A DNA stretch of 39,052 nucleotides from Mesorhizobium sp. J18 (GCF_007829525.1 NZ_VLJP01000027.1:1-39052); one strand, 5' to 3'; counted from the first letter of the stretch, positions 23,188-33,162 are shown. A program made the numbers and translations. Notes: generated by a model from the sequence alone, not told the origin.

Positions 23188-26100
23188 TTGAACGAGGGTC
23201 CGACCTCCCGCACGGAAACCGGTATGACGGCGCTTTTCATCCGCCGGCCGGTGCTCGCATTCGTGCTCAACACGCTGATCGCGGTGGCAGGTCTGGCCGC
23301 TTTCTTCGGCGTCGAGATTCGCGAGCTTCCCGATGTCGACCGCCCGGTCATCACGATCTCCACCGATTTCCAGGGCGCTGCGGCGGAAACTGTCGACCGT
23401 GAGCTGACCTCTGTCATCGAAGGCGCCATTTCGCGGGTCGCCGGCATCAAGTCGATCTCCTCCACCTCGTCCTTCGGACGAAGCCGGGTGACGGTCGAGT
23501 TCGGTGACGAGACCAATCTCGACGTTGCCGCCTCGGATCTGCGCGATGCGCTCGGCCGCGTGCAGAACGACATACCCGAAGAGGCGGATCCGTCGCGCAT
23601 CGTCAAGGCTGATGCCAATGCCGAGCCCGTGATCCGGCTGGCGGTGACTTCCTCCACCATGAGTATCCAGGACATGACCGTCCTGGTGGAGGACGAGATC
23701 GCCGATACATTCGCCGCCGTGCCCGGCGTGGCAGACGTCCAGATATGGGGTGATCGGGCCAAGATCTTCCGCGTCGACATCAACCAGGCGCGGCTTGCCA
23801 GCCGCGGCCTGACGGTCGCCGACGTGCACGACGCCCTGGCGACCGTGGCCTTCGACACGCCCGCCGGCTCGCTGACCAGCAATACGCAGGACCTCGTTGT
23901 GCGCGCCACGGCGACCGTCACCACGCCGGAAGGTTTCGAAAGCATCTTCATCAACAGGAACACCCGCATCGGCGACGTCGCGACGGTGACGCTCGGCGGC
24001 GATATCGGCGAATCGCAGTTGCGCGCCAACGGCCAGACTGGCATCGGCCTCGGCATCATCCGCCAGGCCCAGTCGAACACGCTCGATATCTCTGAGGGCG
24101 TCAGGGAGGCGGTCGAAAATCTCCGGCCGAACTTGCCCGAGGGCATGAACATCACCATCACCAGTGACGACGCCGCCTTCATCGACGGCGCCATTCACGA
24201 GGTCGAGATTGCTCTCGGCATCTCGGTCACGGTGGTGCTTGCCATCATTTTCCTGTTCCTGTGGGACTGGCGGGCGACCGTCATTCCCGGCGTCGCCATT
24301 CCGGTCGCCCTGATCGGTACGATCGCGGCCATTTATCTCGCCGGCTTCTCCGTCAACATCCTGACGCTGCTCGCCCTGGTGCTGGCCACCGGCCTCGTCG
24401 TTGACGATGCCATTGTGGTTCTGGAGAACATCGTGCGCCGGCGCAATGAGGGCATCGGCCCCCGCGCGGCGGCCGTTCTCGGCACCGAGGAGGTCTTCTT
24501 CGCCGTTCTTGCGACCACCGCGACGCTGATCGCCGTCTTCGTGCCTCTATCCTTCCTGCCGGGACAGGCAGGCGGGCTTTTCCGCGAATTCGGTTTCGTG
24601 CTCGCCTTCTCGGTGTTCCTGTCTTCCATTGTTGCCCTGTCGCTCTGTCCGATGCTTGCCTCGCGCATGCTTGCCGGCTCGCAGGAGGGGCATGAGCATC
24701 GTGGAGGAGCGGTTGTCCGCCTCGGCCGCTCGCTTGCGGAATTCTACCGGCGCTGCCTCAGGGCCTGTCTCAAGGCTCCGCTGGTGGTCGTTCTGGTCTC
24801 TGTCCTGTTTGCCGGCGCTGCCTTTGCCATGTTCGGCACCATCCGCAACGAGCTGACGCCGCCCGAGGATCGCTCGATGGCCTTCCTGCGCATCCAGGCG
24901 CCACAAGGCGTCAGCCTCGATTATCTCGCAGGGCAGATGAACGAGATCGAGCGGCTTATCCGGCCGCTGCGTGACAGCGGAGAGATCAGGAGCACCTTCT
25001 CCATCGCCGGCGCGCGAGGGGCGAAGAACACCGGCTTCATGGTGATGAGCCTGGCGCCTTGGGAAGAACGTCAGCGTACCCAGCAGGAAATTCTCGACGA
25101 GGTTTCCGCGCTTGTCGAGAACGTGCCCGGTGTTCGCGCCTTCGCCTTCCAGCCGAACAGCCTCGGCATCCGCGGCGCCGGCAGCGGCCTGCAATTCGCA
25201 CTGGCCGGATACAGCTATCAGTCCTTGACCGATGCGGCGATGAAGATCGTTGCCGAAATGGACAAGGACCTGCGCTTCGAGCAGGCCCGCCTCTCGGACG
25301 ACCTGACGCAGCCGCAGCTCTCCATCGCCATAGACCGTGAGCGGGCTTCCGATCTCGGCATCGACATCGCCGGCTTCGGCGAGGCCATGCAGGCCATGCT
25401 CGATGGCCGCGAGATCGGCTCGGTTTTCATCAATGACCGCAGCTTCGACGTGAAGCTCGTCTCGACGACCAATCCGATCAACGACCCGACCGATCTGGAA
25501 AACATATTCCTGAAGACCAGCGACGGGAAATTCGTTCCGGTTTCGACCGTAGCCACCCTGAAGGAAGAGCCCGTCCCGCCCGCGCTCCAGCGCGAGCAGC
25601 AGATGCGCGCGGTCGGCATCACCTCGGCGCTGCGTTCGGATTTCGCCCTCGGAGACGCCTATGAGCGCGCGCAGGAGATTGCCGAACCACTGATGCCGGC
25701 CGGCAGCCGCATCATTCCGCTCGCCGAAACCGCCACCCTGGGCGAAACTTCCGACAGCATGCTGACCACTTTCGGCTTCGCCATCGTCATCATACTGCTG
25801 GTGCTCGCCGCGCAATTCGAAAGCTTCGTCAGCGCCGTCATCATCATGGCAACCGTGCCGCTGGGACTTGCATGCGCCGTCTTCGCACTCATCCTCACTG
25901 GCACCAGCCTGAACGTCTACAGCCAGATCGGCCTGGTCATGCTCATCGGCATCATGGCCAAGAACGGCATCCTTATCGTCGAATTCGCCAACCAGTTGCG
26001 CGAGCGCGGGCTTGGAGTACATGAGGCGATCGAGGAGGCCTCCAATATCCGCCTTCGCCCGGTGCTGATGACCATGATCTGCACCATCGTCGGCGGCCTG

Positions 26101-26322
26101 CCGCTGGTACTGGCGAGCGGGGCCGGCGCGGAAGCCCGCATCGCGCTCGGCTGGGTCATCGTGGGCGGCCTCGGCCTTTCGACCCTGGCGACGCTTTTCC
26201 TCACTCCCGTCGTCTATCTGCTGCTCGGACGCTTCGTGACGCCGAAGACCGAAGAGGAAGCCCGCCTGCATCGGGAACTGGGCCAGGCCCAGGCCAAGGC
26301 GCGGCTGGCGCCCGGCGAATAG
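23188..26322 (+). CDS. RND efflux transporter, hydrophobe/amphiphile (HAE1) type
   Basis: A 1044-residue inner-membrane drug/proton antiporter. Two repeats of one plus five transmembrane helices flank large periplasmic loops. TM4 contains the proton-relay pair Asp406-Asp407 in 'TGLVVDDAIVVLENIVRRRNEG', and the second half has 'GIMAKNGILIVEFANQLRERG'. The start is a TTG with AAGGAG seven bases upstream; an ATG at codon 13 (23224) is weaker. The similarity is to AcrB/MexF-like HAE1 pumps rather than to metal (CusA) pumps. No local regulator is obvious, so substrates are unknown. Confidence 0.95.
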   Translation: MNEGPTSRTETGMTALFIRRPVLAFVLNTLIAVAGLAAFFGVEIRELPDVDRPVITISTDFQGAAAETVDRELTSVIEGAISRVAGIKSISSTSSFGRSRVTVEFGDETNLDVAASDLRDALGRVQNDIPEEADPSRIVKADANAEPVIRLAVTSSTMSIQDMTVLVEDEIADTFAAVPGVADVQIWGDRAKIFRVDINQARLASRGLTVADVHDALATVAFDTPAGSLTSNTQDLVVRATATVTTPEGFESIFINRNTRIGDVATVTLGGDIGESQLRANGQTGIGLGIIRQAQSNTLDISEGVREAVENLRPNLPEGMNITITSDDAAFIDGAIHEVEIALGISVTVVLAIIFLFLWDWRATVIPGVAIPVALIGTIAAIYLAGFSVNILTLLALVLATGLVVDDAIVVLENIVRRRNEGIGPRAAAVLGTEEVFFAVLATTATLIAVFVPLSFLPGQAGGLFREFGFVLAFSVFLSSIVALSLCPMLASRMLAGSQEGHEHRGGAVVRLGRSLAEFYRRCLRACLKAPLVVVLVSVLFAGAAFAMFGTIRNELTPPEDRSMAFLRIQAPQGVSLDYLAGQMNEIERLIRPLRDSGEIRSTFSIAGARGAKNTGFMVMSLAPWEERQRTQQEILDEVSALVENVPGVRAFAFQPNSLGIRGAGSGLQFALAGYSYQSLTDAAMKIVAEMDKDLRFEQARLSDDLTQPQLSIAIDRERASDLGIDIAGFGEAMQAMLDGREIGSVFINDRSFDVKLVSTTNPINDPTDLENIFLKTSDGKFVPVSTVATLKEEPVPPALQREQQMRAVGITSALRSDFALGDAYERAQEIAEPLMPAGSRIIPLAETATLGETSDSMLTTFGFAIVIILLVLAAQFESFVSAVIIMATVPLGLACAVFALILTGTSLNVYSQIGLVMLIGIMAKNGILIVEFANQLRERGLGVHEAIEEASNIRLRPVLMTMICTIVGGLPLVLASGAGAEARIALGWVIVGGLGLSTLATLFLTPVVYLLLGRFVTPKTEEEARLHRELGQAQAKARLAPGE

Positions 26323-26337
26323 CGGATCGATCGCCAC

Positions 26338-26368
26338 AAAAAAGCCGCGCGGATCATGCCCGCGCGGC
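26338..26368 (-). terminator. Strong rho-independent terminator of the Liv-ACAD operon
   Basis: On the minus strand a perfect nine-base stem (GCCGCGCGG / CCGCGCGGC, plus positions 26344-26352 and 26360-26368) with a seven-base loop is followed by six U residues (A-run at plus 26338-26343). It lies about 30 bases past the stop of the binding-protein gene and 15 bases past the convergent RND gene stop. It is ideal for the minus-strand operon and may also hinder read-through from the other side. Confidence 0.88.
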
Positions 26369-26397
26369 CTTCGACGTTTCGCCGTCTTATTTGCGCG

Positions 26398-27561
26398 TTA
26401 TTTGCGCGCGACTTCCCGCCACATGCCATCCTGGACCTGAGAGATCACGATCAGGTCGCCGCCCTTGTGGTCATCCGGGCCGTATTTGACCTCGACATCC
26501 ATGACCGGGTCGTAGAAGGACAGCGATTCCATCCCTTTCTGGAAGCTTTCCGGCGTCAGGTCGGGACCGGCCGCCTCGAGGCCCGCCACGAGAAGCGCGG
26601 CAGCGCCGTATCCGAGCTGCGCGGCGGTTCCGGGATCCTCGTTGAAGGTCTTCTTGTAGTCTTCTGCCCAGGCTTTCAGTTCCTCGTTCTCGTCCAGCCG
26701 CGCTTCGAGGTCGGACCAGCCAGCGCCGGCATAGTAGCCTTCGGTCACGCCGCCCGGAACCTTGGCGACCGCCGTGTTGAAGGCCGCCGAGGAGCCGAGG
26801 AAGGAGACATCCTCCCAGCCGAGCTTCTTGGCCGTACCGATGGCGACGATCGTCTGGCGTACGCCGAGGCCGGTCGCCACGATATCGCAGCCCGCATCAC
26901 GCAGCTTGGTGATCGAGCCGACGAAATCCTGCTCGTCCGGCTTGTGCGTGGTCTCGGCGGCAAAGGTCAGGCCCAAGGCCTCCGCCTGATCCTTGGCCGC
27001 CTCCTCGACCTCGAGCCCGAAATCGGACGGGATATACATGGCGCAGATCTCCTTGGCGTCCTTCTCCTCGGCAAGAAGCGCCACGGCCGCTTTCACCTGG
27101 TCGTAATAGGTAGAGGTGCCAAGATATTTGTAGGTTATGTCGCCCTCGATCATCTGCCGCGCAGCCGTCAGGGGAGACACATTGGCGATCTTCTTCGGCT
27201 CCATCATCTTGAAGCCCGCGATGTTGTGCGGCGTTCCAAGATTGAGGATCATCGCGAACACCTTGTCCGAATTGATCAGCTTGTTGAAGTTCTGCACCGC
27301 CTTGGGCACCTGGTAGCCGTGGTCCTCGGCGATGAACCTGATCTTGCGGCCGTGCACGCCGCCCTTTTCGTTGACCTGGTCGAAATAGCGCTGTGCCGCC
27401 TTGATGGCCTGCACGTTGAAGGCGGCGAAAATGCCTGAAAGGTCGCCGTTCGAGCCGATGACGATCTCGGTATCGGTCACGCCCTGCTGGGCGTGCGCCG
27501 CGCCCGTCATTCCCACGGCAGCGGCAAGGGCAAGCAAGGAAGTCCTGACTGCATGTTTCAT
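26398..27561 (-). CDS. Liv-type ABC transporter substrate-binding protein
   Basis: A 387-residue periplasmic receptor of the branched-chain amino acid/aromatic-acid class (peripla_BP_6). The signal peptide is clear (MKHAVRTSLLALAAAVGMTGAAHA). The mature protein starts with 'QQGVTDTEIVIGSNGDLSGIFAAFN', as in LivK relatives, and continues with 'VNEKGGVHGRKIRFIAEDHGYQV' and 'TSTYYDQVKAAVALLAEE'. I start it at the ATG with GGAGG eight bases upstream (27561). It is the last gene of a livHMGF-acyl-CoA-synthetase operon, a position where receptors often bind carboxylic or aromatic acids rather than amino acids. That ligand class is inference from context. Confidence 0.92.
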   Translation of the reverse strand: MKHAVRTSLLALAAAVGMTGAAHAQQGVTDTEIVIGSNGDLSGIFAAFNVQAIKAAQRYFDQVNEKGGVHGRKIRFIAEDHGYQVPKAVQNFNKLINSDKVFAMILNLGTPHNIAGFKMMEPKKIANVSPLTAARQMIEGDITYKYLGTSTYYDQVKAAVALLAEEKDAKEICAMYIPSDFGLEVEEAAKDQAEALGLTFAAETTHKPDEQDFVGSITKLRDAGCDIVATGLGVRQTIVAIGTAKKLGWEDVSFLGSSAAFNTAVAKVPGGVTEGYYAGAGWSDLEARLDENEELKAWAEDYKKTFNEDPGTAAQLGYGAAALLVAGLEAAGPDLTPESFQKGMESLSFYDPVMDVEVKYGPDDHKGGDLIVISQVQDGMWREVARK

Positions 27562-27609
27562 GTGCGTTTCCTCCGGTTGCACCATTCGAGCGACGGCGGG
27601 ACCTGCCCC

Positions 27610-29523
27610 CTACCCGTACATCTCGTCTATCAGCTTCTTGTGCTTCTTCTCCACGAAGCTGCGTTTCAGCTTCATCGTGGCCGTCAGCTCCTCGTCCTCC
27701 GCGGTGAGCAGCACATCGATCAAGCGGAAATCCTTTATCTGTTCCACGCGGGCAAACTCCCTGTTCGTCTCCTCCACGACCCCTGCGATCAGCTCCCGCA
27801 CCTCCTTCGCCTGGCAGAGCGAGCGGAAATCGCTGAAGGGCACGCGGTTGTCCTGGGCGAATTTCTCGACATTCTCCTGATCGATCATGATCAGGCAGGT
27901 GAGGTAGTTCCTCCGGTCTCCCAGAACGACGGCATCGGATATGTAGGGCGAGAATTTCAGCCGGTTCTCGATCTCGGCGGGGGTTATGTTCTTGCCGCCG
28001 GCGGTGATGATGATGTCCTTGGCTCGGCCGGTGATGAAGAGAAAGCCTTCATTGTCGATGCGCCCCACATCACCGGTATGAAGCCAGCCCTCCGGGTCGA
28101 TCGCTTCCGCGCTCTTGTCCGGCTTGCCCCAGTAGCCCTTGAAGACATTCGGGCCACGATAGAGGATTTCCCCGTCGGGGCCGATTCTTGCCTCCGCTCC
28201 CGGCACCACTTTGCCTATGCTGCCGGTCTTGCAATCCGTCAGCGTGTTGACCGAGATGACGCCGGAGCTCTCCGTCATGCCGTAGCCTTCGAGGATCGTC
28301 ACCCCGATCGCCTTGAACCACTTGAGCAGGTCCGGTGAGATCGGCGCCGCACCTGTCGTGCCGCGGCGCAACCGGTCAAAGCCGAGCATCTGGCGCATGT
28401 TCCTGAGCACCATCCGGTCCCAGAAGGCATGGGCAAGGCGTGTGCCGAAAGGCACCTCTCGCCCCTCCTCCAGATATTGCGCTCTCGCCATGCCAGCCGC
28501 CACGGCGCGCCGATAGGCCCAGCGGCCGAGCGGGGTCGCCTCGCCGGCCATGATCGTGATGCGCGAATAGATCTTTTCCCAGACCCGCGGCACCGCCGTG
28601 AAGACATGCGGGCTCACCTCGCGCACATTGTCGAACACGGTTTCCGGGCTTTCGGCGAAATTGACCGTCGATTCCATGCCGATCGGGAGGAAGACCGATA
28701 TCAGCCTTTCGAGGATGTGGCAGAGCGGCAGGAAACAGACCTGCTCGTCGTCGGCCCGCACCGGCAGGGTCAGCACCCCGCCGATGATGGAAACGATAAT
28801 GTTCTCATGGCTGATCATCGCCCCTTTCGGCGGCCCGGTCGTGCCGGAAGTATAAACGAGGATGGCGGTATCCTGCGGCTCCGATCTGGCGATCTCCTCA
28901 TCGAAGCGGTTCGGGTTCTCCTTCAGGAACTCGCGGCCGATCCGGTAGAGGTCGTCGAGGAAGAGCACCCTTTCATGCGAAAAGTCGAACAGCCCGTCGC
29001 GGTCGAAGACGATGACCTTGGCAAGCCCCGGCATCTCGTTCTGGACCGAGAGAAATTTGTCGAGTTGCTCGTCATTCTCCACGAAAAGAAAGCGGCTGTC
29101 GGAATCGTTGACCAGATAGGCAAGCTGGCTCGCCGAGTCGGTCGGATAGACGCCGGAAGCGATCCCGCCCACAGACTGCACGCCGAGATCGGCATAGATC
29201 CATTCCTTGTTGTCCTCCGAAAGGATCGAGACCACCTCGCCGCGCTTTAGTCCCAGCGACAGGAGCCCGAGGCCGATCAGGCGGGCATGTTCGTAAAAGT
29301 CGTCCCAGGTATAGGAAAGCCAGATTCCATAATCCTTCTCGCGATGCGCCACCTTTTGCCCGAGCTTGCGGCAGCGTTCGCGGAAGAGCTTCACCAGCGT
29401 GTCGCAGCCGTCGAAATAGAATGGGCCGGTGGCCAGATCGGCATTGAAGCTGTGCCCGCCCACCGTCTGCTGCGGGGGAAGCTGCCTGGCAATCGTCATG
29501 CCATCCTCCACCGTCATCGCCAT
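27610..29523 (-). CDS. AMP-forming acyl-CoA synthetase (long-chain type)
   Basis: A 637-residue adenylate-forming ligase that activates a carboxylic acid to its CoA thioester with ATP. The P-loop motif 'YTSGTTGPPKG', the A5 region 'EGYGMTESSG', 'WLHTGDVGRIDNEGFLFITGRAKDIIITAGGKNITPAEIE' and the C-terminal lysine region are intact. It resembles the long FadD15-like (bacterial ACSBG/long-chain) branch. The start is ambiguous: ATG at 29523, ATG at 29517 overlapping the livF stop as ATGA, or ATG at 29499 with the best ribosome site (GGAGG, five bases). Its place inside a Liv operon suggests that it activates the imported acid, feeding the ACAD, MaoC and SDR enzymes of the same regulon. Confidence 0.93.
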   Translation of the reverse strand: MAMTVEDGMTIARQLPPQQTVGGHSFNADLATGPFYFDGCDTLVKLFRERCRKLGQKVAHREKDYGIWLSYTWDDFYEHARLIGLGLLSLGLKRGEVVSILSEDNKEWIYADLGVQSVGGIASGVYPTDSASQLAYLVNDSDSRFLFVENDEQLDKFLSVQNEMPGLAKVIVFDRDGLFDFSHERVLFLDDLYRIGREFLKENPNRFDEEIARSEPQDTAILVYTSGTTGPPKGAMISHENIIVSIIGGVLTLPVRADDEQVCFLPLCHILERLISVFLPIGMESTVNFAESPETVFDNVREVSPHVFTAVPRVWEKIYSRITIMAGEATPLGRWAYRRAVAAGMARAQYLEEGREVPFGTRLAHAFWDRMVLRNMRQMLGFDRLRRGTTGAAPISPDLLKWFKAIGVTILEGYGMTESSGVISVNTLTDCKTGSIGKVVPGAEARIGPDGEILYRGPNVFKGYWGKPDKSAEAIDPEGWLHTGDVGRIDNEGFLFITGRAKDIIITAGGKNITPAEIENRLKFSPYISDAVVLGDRRNYLTCLIMIDQENVEKFAQDNRVPFSDFRSLCQAKEVRELIAGVVEETNREFARVEQIKDFRLIDVLLTAEDEELTATMKLKRSFVEKKHKKLIDEMYG

Positions 29524-30320
29524 GTCTTCTTCTGCTTCCAGCGCTTCTGGCCGCGCTGCGTCTCCTGCTGGACGCCAAGATAGAATTCCTGCACGTCCTT
29601 GGATTCCATCAGCCGCCGAGCATCGTTCGCCATCACCATGCGGCCGAGTTCCATCACATATCCGTAGTCGGCGACTTCCAGCGCCACCTTGGCATTCTGC
29701 TCGACCAGCATCATCGTCACCCCCTGCTCGCGGTTCAGCCGGCGTATGATGGTGAAGATCTCCTTCACCAGCCGGGGCGACAGGCCGAGGCTCGGCTCGT
29801 CAAGCAGCATCAGCTTCGGCCGCGCCATCAGCCCGCGTCCGATCGCCAGCATCTGCTGCTGCCCGCCTGAAAGCGTGCCCGCTGCCTGACGCCGCCTTTC
29901 GGCAAGGATCGGGAAATAGGAATAGACCATCTCCTGATCCTGACGGATACCGTCGGCGTCGGAGCGCACATAGGCGCCCATCTTCAGGTTCTCCTCCACC
30001 GTGAGCAGCGGAAACACCTCGCGCCCTTCCGGCACATGGACGATGCCCATGCGCACGATCTTGTCGGGATCGAAGCCCGCGATATCGCGGCCCTGATAGA
30101 GAATTTCGCCCTTTTCCGGGTCCATCACGCCGGAGATCGTCTTTAGAAGCGTCGTCTTGCCGGCGCCATTGGCGCCAAGCACGCTGACAATCTGCCCCTC
30201 GCGCACTTCCAGGCTTACGCCGCGGATCGCCATGATCGGCCCGTAATAGGATTCCAGGTTCCTGACCGTCAGAATCACGGACGTGTCGGCCTGCGCCGGC
30301 CTTTCCTCCTGCATCAGCAT
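29514..30320 (-). CDS. livF: ABC transporter ATP-binding protein, LivF type
   Basis: A 268-residue cytoplasmic ATPase. It has Walker A 'GANGAGKTTLLK', the Q-loop region, the signature 'LSGGQQQMLAIGRGLMARPKLMLLDEPSLGLSP' with Walker B, and the switch region 'LVEQNAKVAL'. The short linker and the 'HVPEGREVFPLLTVEENLKMGAY' block identify the LivF subclass. The start ATG overlaps the livG stop (TGATG). The last 40 residues are rich in Gln, Lys and Arg, longer than usual for LivF. It powers uptake with LivG, LivH and LivM. Confidence 0.95.
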   Translation of the reverse strand: MLMQEERPAQADTSVILTVRNLESYYGPIMAIRGVSLEVREGQIVSVLGANGAGKTTLLKTISGVMDPEKGEILYQGRDIAGFDPDKIVRMGIVHVPEGREVFPLLTVEENLKMGAYVRSDADGIRQDQEMVYSYFPILAERRRQAAGTLSGGQQQMLAIGRGLMARPKLMLLDEPSLGLSPRLVKEIFTIIRRLNREQGVTMMLVEQNAKVALEVADYGYVMELGRMVMANDARRLMESKDVQEFYLGVQQETQRGQKRWKQKKTWR

Positions 30321-31108
30321 CAGGCCACCACCCTTTCATGCTCGTCCGAAGTGCCTATATAGGCCTCGATCACTGCCGGATCGTTCTGCACTTCCTGCGG
30401 CGTGCCGAGCGAAAGCATCTTGCCGTCCGCCAGCGCCAGCACCCGGTCGGATACTGACGAGACGAGATGCATGTCATGCTCGACCATGAGCACGGTGATG
30501 CCCATCTGTTTGCGGATATCCTCGATCCAGAACGCGACGTCCTGCGTCTCCTCCACCGAAAGGCCCGAAGCCGGTTCGTCGAGCAGGAGAAGCCGCGGCT
30601 CGATCGCCAGCGCGCGGCCCAGCTCGACCACCTTGCGCACGCCATAGGGCAGGCCGGCGATGTATTTTTCGCGATAGGGCTGGAGATCGAGGAAATCGAT
30701 CACCTTCTCGACCGCCTCGCGGTGCCGTCGTTCCTCTTTGCGGACGAAGGGCGTGAACAGTATCTGCCCGGCAAAACTTCCTTGCCTGTGACGATGCCGC
30801 CCGACCAGCAGATTCTGCAGCACCGTCGCCTGCTCGAACAGCTCGATGTTCTGGAATGTACGGGCGATACCAAGGCGGGCAATCTCGTGCGGCCTGCGGT
30901 CCAGTATGCTCTCGCCTGCGAAGCGGATGTCGCCTTCCACGGGGTCGTAGAAGCGCGAGACAAGGTTGAAGAGGGTCGACTTGCCGGCCCCGTTCGGCCC
31001 GACCAGCGCAAAGACCTCGCCCTCCTCGACGGAGAAGGAGACCTTGTTGACGGCGACGACCCCGCCGAAGCGCAGCGTGACATTGTCGATCTCTAGCAAG
31101 GCCTTCAT
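30320..31108 (-). CDS. livG: ABC transporter ATP-binding protein, LivG type
   Basis: A 262-residue ATPase with Walker A 'GPNGAGKSTLFNLVSRFYDP', the LivG block 'LGIARTFQNIELFEQATVLQNLLVGRH', 'GLPYGVRKVVELGRALAIEPRLLLLDEPASGLS' (signature slightly divergent, YGVRK instead of SGGQ) and the switch 'MVEHDMHLV'. The start ATG at 31108 overlaps the livM stop as ATGA; the frame is open further upstream only as a shadow of livM. The altered signature motif is common in LivG relatives, and ATPase function is still expected. Confidence 0.95.
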   Translation of the reverse strand: MKALLEIDNVTLRFGGVVAVNKVSFSVEEGEVFALVGPNGAGKSTLFNLVSRFYDPVEGDIRFAGESILDRRPHEIARLGIARTFQNIELFEQATVLQNLLVGRHRHRQGSFAGQILFTPFVRKEERRHREAVEKVIDFLDLQPYREKYIAGLPYGVRKVVELGRALAIEPRLLLLDEPASGLSVEETQDVAFWIEDIRKQMGITVLMVEHDMHLVSSVSDRVLALADGKMLSLGTPQEVQNDPAVIEAYIGTSDEHERVVA

Positions 31109-32205
31109 CGCATGCGCTCCGTCTTCAGGTAGCTTTTCTGCCGGCGGAACATGTCGCGGCGATAGAAGGGGAAGAGCTGGAAATAGGTGCGTATCTTGAC
31201 CCAGCGGCCATAGATCCCCATCGGCTCGAACAGGATGAAGAGGATGAGGATCGCGCCGAAGATCGCCGATTCCAGCCCCGGTATCGCCACCGACCCGCCG
31301 CCGAAGACGCTGCCGGCCGTATCCCGCAGAATGGCGATGGTCTGGGGCATCAAGGCCACGATGATCGCCCCGAAGAATGCGCCGTGAATGGAGCCGAGAC
31401 CACCGATCACGATCATCAGCAGGAGCTGGATCGAGATGATGATGTTGAAGGTCTCGTTGTTGAAGATGCCCGCGAAATGCCCCATCAGCGCGCCGGCAAG
31501 ACCCGTGATGGTGCTGGAGATGCCGAAGGAGATTGCCTTCGTCCACGCCACATTGACGCCCATCGCGCGCGCCGAGACCTCCGAGTCGCGAATGGCGGCA
31601 AAGGACCGCCCGAGCGGCGTGCGCAGGATGTTGCGATAAGCAAGCACCATCAGGATCGCGATGGCAAGCACCAGCCAGTAGAAGCGGCCAGGCGTGCCGT
31701 AGCGGTCGAATTCGAGGCCGAAAATATTGATCGTCGGCGCCACGAGCCCCATGACGCCGCTGGTCAGCGGCTCCGCGATCACGATCAGGTCCTCCGTGAG
31801 GATGGCGATCGCCAGCGTGCCGATCGCCAGATAGACGCCGTGCAGCCGCGTCATCGGCAGCGCGATCAGCATTCCGGCAAGCCCTGCGATGAGCCCCGCC
31901 AGCGGGAAGGATAGGATGAAGGGAAGGCCCACCGGGTCCTGCAGGAGCACATTCGCGTAGCAGCCGACCGCCAGGAAGGCCGCGTGCCCGAGGCTCGCCT
32001 GTCCCGTCTGGCCGACAAGGATCATCAGCCCCATGCCGGCGATCGCCCAGATCAGCACATTGGTGATCTCGCCGAGCCAGAAGGTGTCGAGCAGGAAGGG
32101 CAGGATCAGCGACAGGACGAGCAGCGTCATGTACCAGAAGCCCTGCTCGCGGTCGCGGAAGAGATTGATGTCTGCGTCGTAGGAGGTCTTGAAGATCATC
32201 CGCAT
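31105..32205 (-). CDS. livM: ABC transporter permease, LivM type
   Basis: A 366-residue membrane protein with about ten hydrophobic helices. The family block 'GQTGQASLGHAAFLAVGCYANVLL' and the EAA-like coupling loop 'RTPLGRSFAAIRDSEVSARAMGVNVAWTKAISFGISSTITGLAGALMGHF' are clear, followed by 'VIGGLGSIHGAFFGAI'. AAGG lies eight bases upstream of the ATG. It pairs with LivH to form the channel of the uptake system. It lies three bases after livH and overlaps livG by four bases. Confidence 0.95.
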   Translation of the reverse strand: MRMIFKTSYDADINLFRDREQGFWYMTLLVLSLILPFLLDTFWLGEITNVLIWAIAGMGLMILVGQTGQASLGHAAFLAVGCYANVLLQDPVGLPFILSFPLAGLIAGLAGMLIALPMTRLHGVYLAIGTLAIAILTEDLIVIAEPLTSGVMGLVAPTINIFGLEFDRYGTPGRFYWLVLAIAILMVLAYRNILRTPLGRSFAAIRDSEVSARAMGVNVAWTKAISFGISSTITGLAGALMGHFAGIFNNETFNIIISIQLLLMIVIGGLGSIHGAFFGAIIVALMPQTIAILRDTAGSVFGGGSVAIPGLESAIFGAILILFILFEPMGIYGRWVKIRTYFQLFPFYRRDMFRRQKSYLKTERMR

Positions 32206-32208
32206 GGC

Positions 32209-33084
32209 TCAGACCTTCTTGCTGTGGATCTGGGCCAGGATGCCGTGCGGCCGGAAGACGAGGATCAGGAAGAGCAGCAGATACGGCGTGATCTGCGAAT
32301 AGCCGGCGGCGATGTAATAGGAGGCGAAGGGTTCGATCAGCCCGACGATGATGCCGCCGAGCAGCGCGCCGGGCAGACTGCCGAACCCGCCGATCACGGC
32401 GGCCGCAAAAGCCTTGATTCCCAGCAGGCCGATAGACGGTTCGATGGAGCCCTTGGAGGCGAAGAGGATGCCGGCCACGGCGGCCACCATGCCCGCGAGC
32501 CCCCAGATCAGCGAATGCAGCCGCTTGACGGGGATGCCCATGTAGTATGCTGCGAGCTGGTTCTGCGAGGCCGCCTGCATGGCGACGCCGAGTTTCGTGC
32601 GGTTGAAATAGACATAGAGGACAAGCGTGAGCAGGAAGGTCACGATGATGACCATCACCTCGCTCAGGCCAAGCACCAGCCCTCCGAAGCGCACATATTC
32701 GCCGGCCATGGGCGTGCGCAGGGAGATCGGTTCATGCCCCCAGATCACTCCCGCCGCGAAACGCAGCACGAAGCCGAGCGCGATCGTCAGGATGATGACG
32801 GCCACCTGCGACTGGCCGAACATCCGCCTGAGCACGACCATGTCCACCAGGTAGCCGAAGACTCCCATGATCAGGATCGCGACCGGCACCGAGAACCAGA
32901 ACGGCAGATCCATGAATTGCGGATTGGTCAGGCCGAGGCAGATGAAGGCGCCGAGCATCATGAAATCGCCCTGCGCGAAATTCACCGCCTCGGTTGCCTT
33001 GTAGATGAGCACGAAGCCAAGCGCGATCAGCCCGTACACGCAGCCATTCGCAAGGCCGCTGACAAAGAGCTGCAATACGTCCAA
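32209..33084 (-). CDS. livH: ABC transporter permease, LivH type
   Basis: A 291-residue membrane protein with about eight helices and the LivH signatures 'GLANGCVYGLIALGFVLIYKATEAVNFAQGDFMMLGAF' and 'AASQNQLAAYYMGIPVKRLHSLIWGLAGMVAAVAGILFA'. The start is a TTG (33084) with GGGAGG eight bases upstream. A nearby ATG at 33091 is out of frame. It is the first Liv gene, 99 bases after the MDR gene at 33184-34203. No promoter was convincing in that gap, so read-through from the TetR-ACAD genes is possible. Confidence 0.94.
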   Translation of the reverse strand: MDVLQLFVSGLANGCVYGLIALGFVLIYKATEAVNFAQGDFMMLGAFICLGLTNPQFMDLPFWFSVPVAILIMGVFGYLVDMVVLRRMFGQSQVAVIILTIALGFVLRFAAGVIWGHEPISLRTPMAGEYVRFGGLVLGLSEVMVIIVTFLLTLVLYVYFNRTKLGVAMQAASQNQLAAYYMGIPVKRLHSLIWGLAGMVAAVAGILFASKGSIEPSIGLLGIKAFAAAVIGGFGSLPGALLGGIIVGLIEPFASYYIAAGYSQITPYLLLFLILVFRPHGILAQIHSKKV

Positions 33085-33162
33085 GACGCATTCCTCCCAC
33101 GTTCCCGGCCGGTCTTGTGCCGGCTTTCGAGCCTACCTTATTGCACCCCGCCCAAAGGACAA

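Noticed and set aside
24547-26337. A 596-codon open frame on the minus strand
   Set aside because: It is antisense to the RND pump gene and has no recognisable domain.
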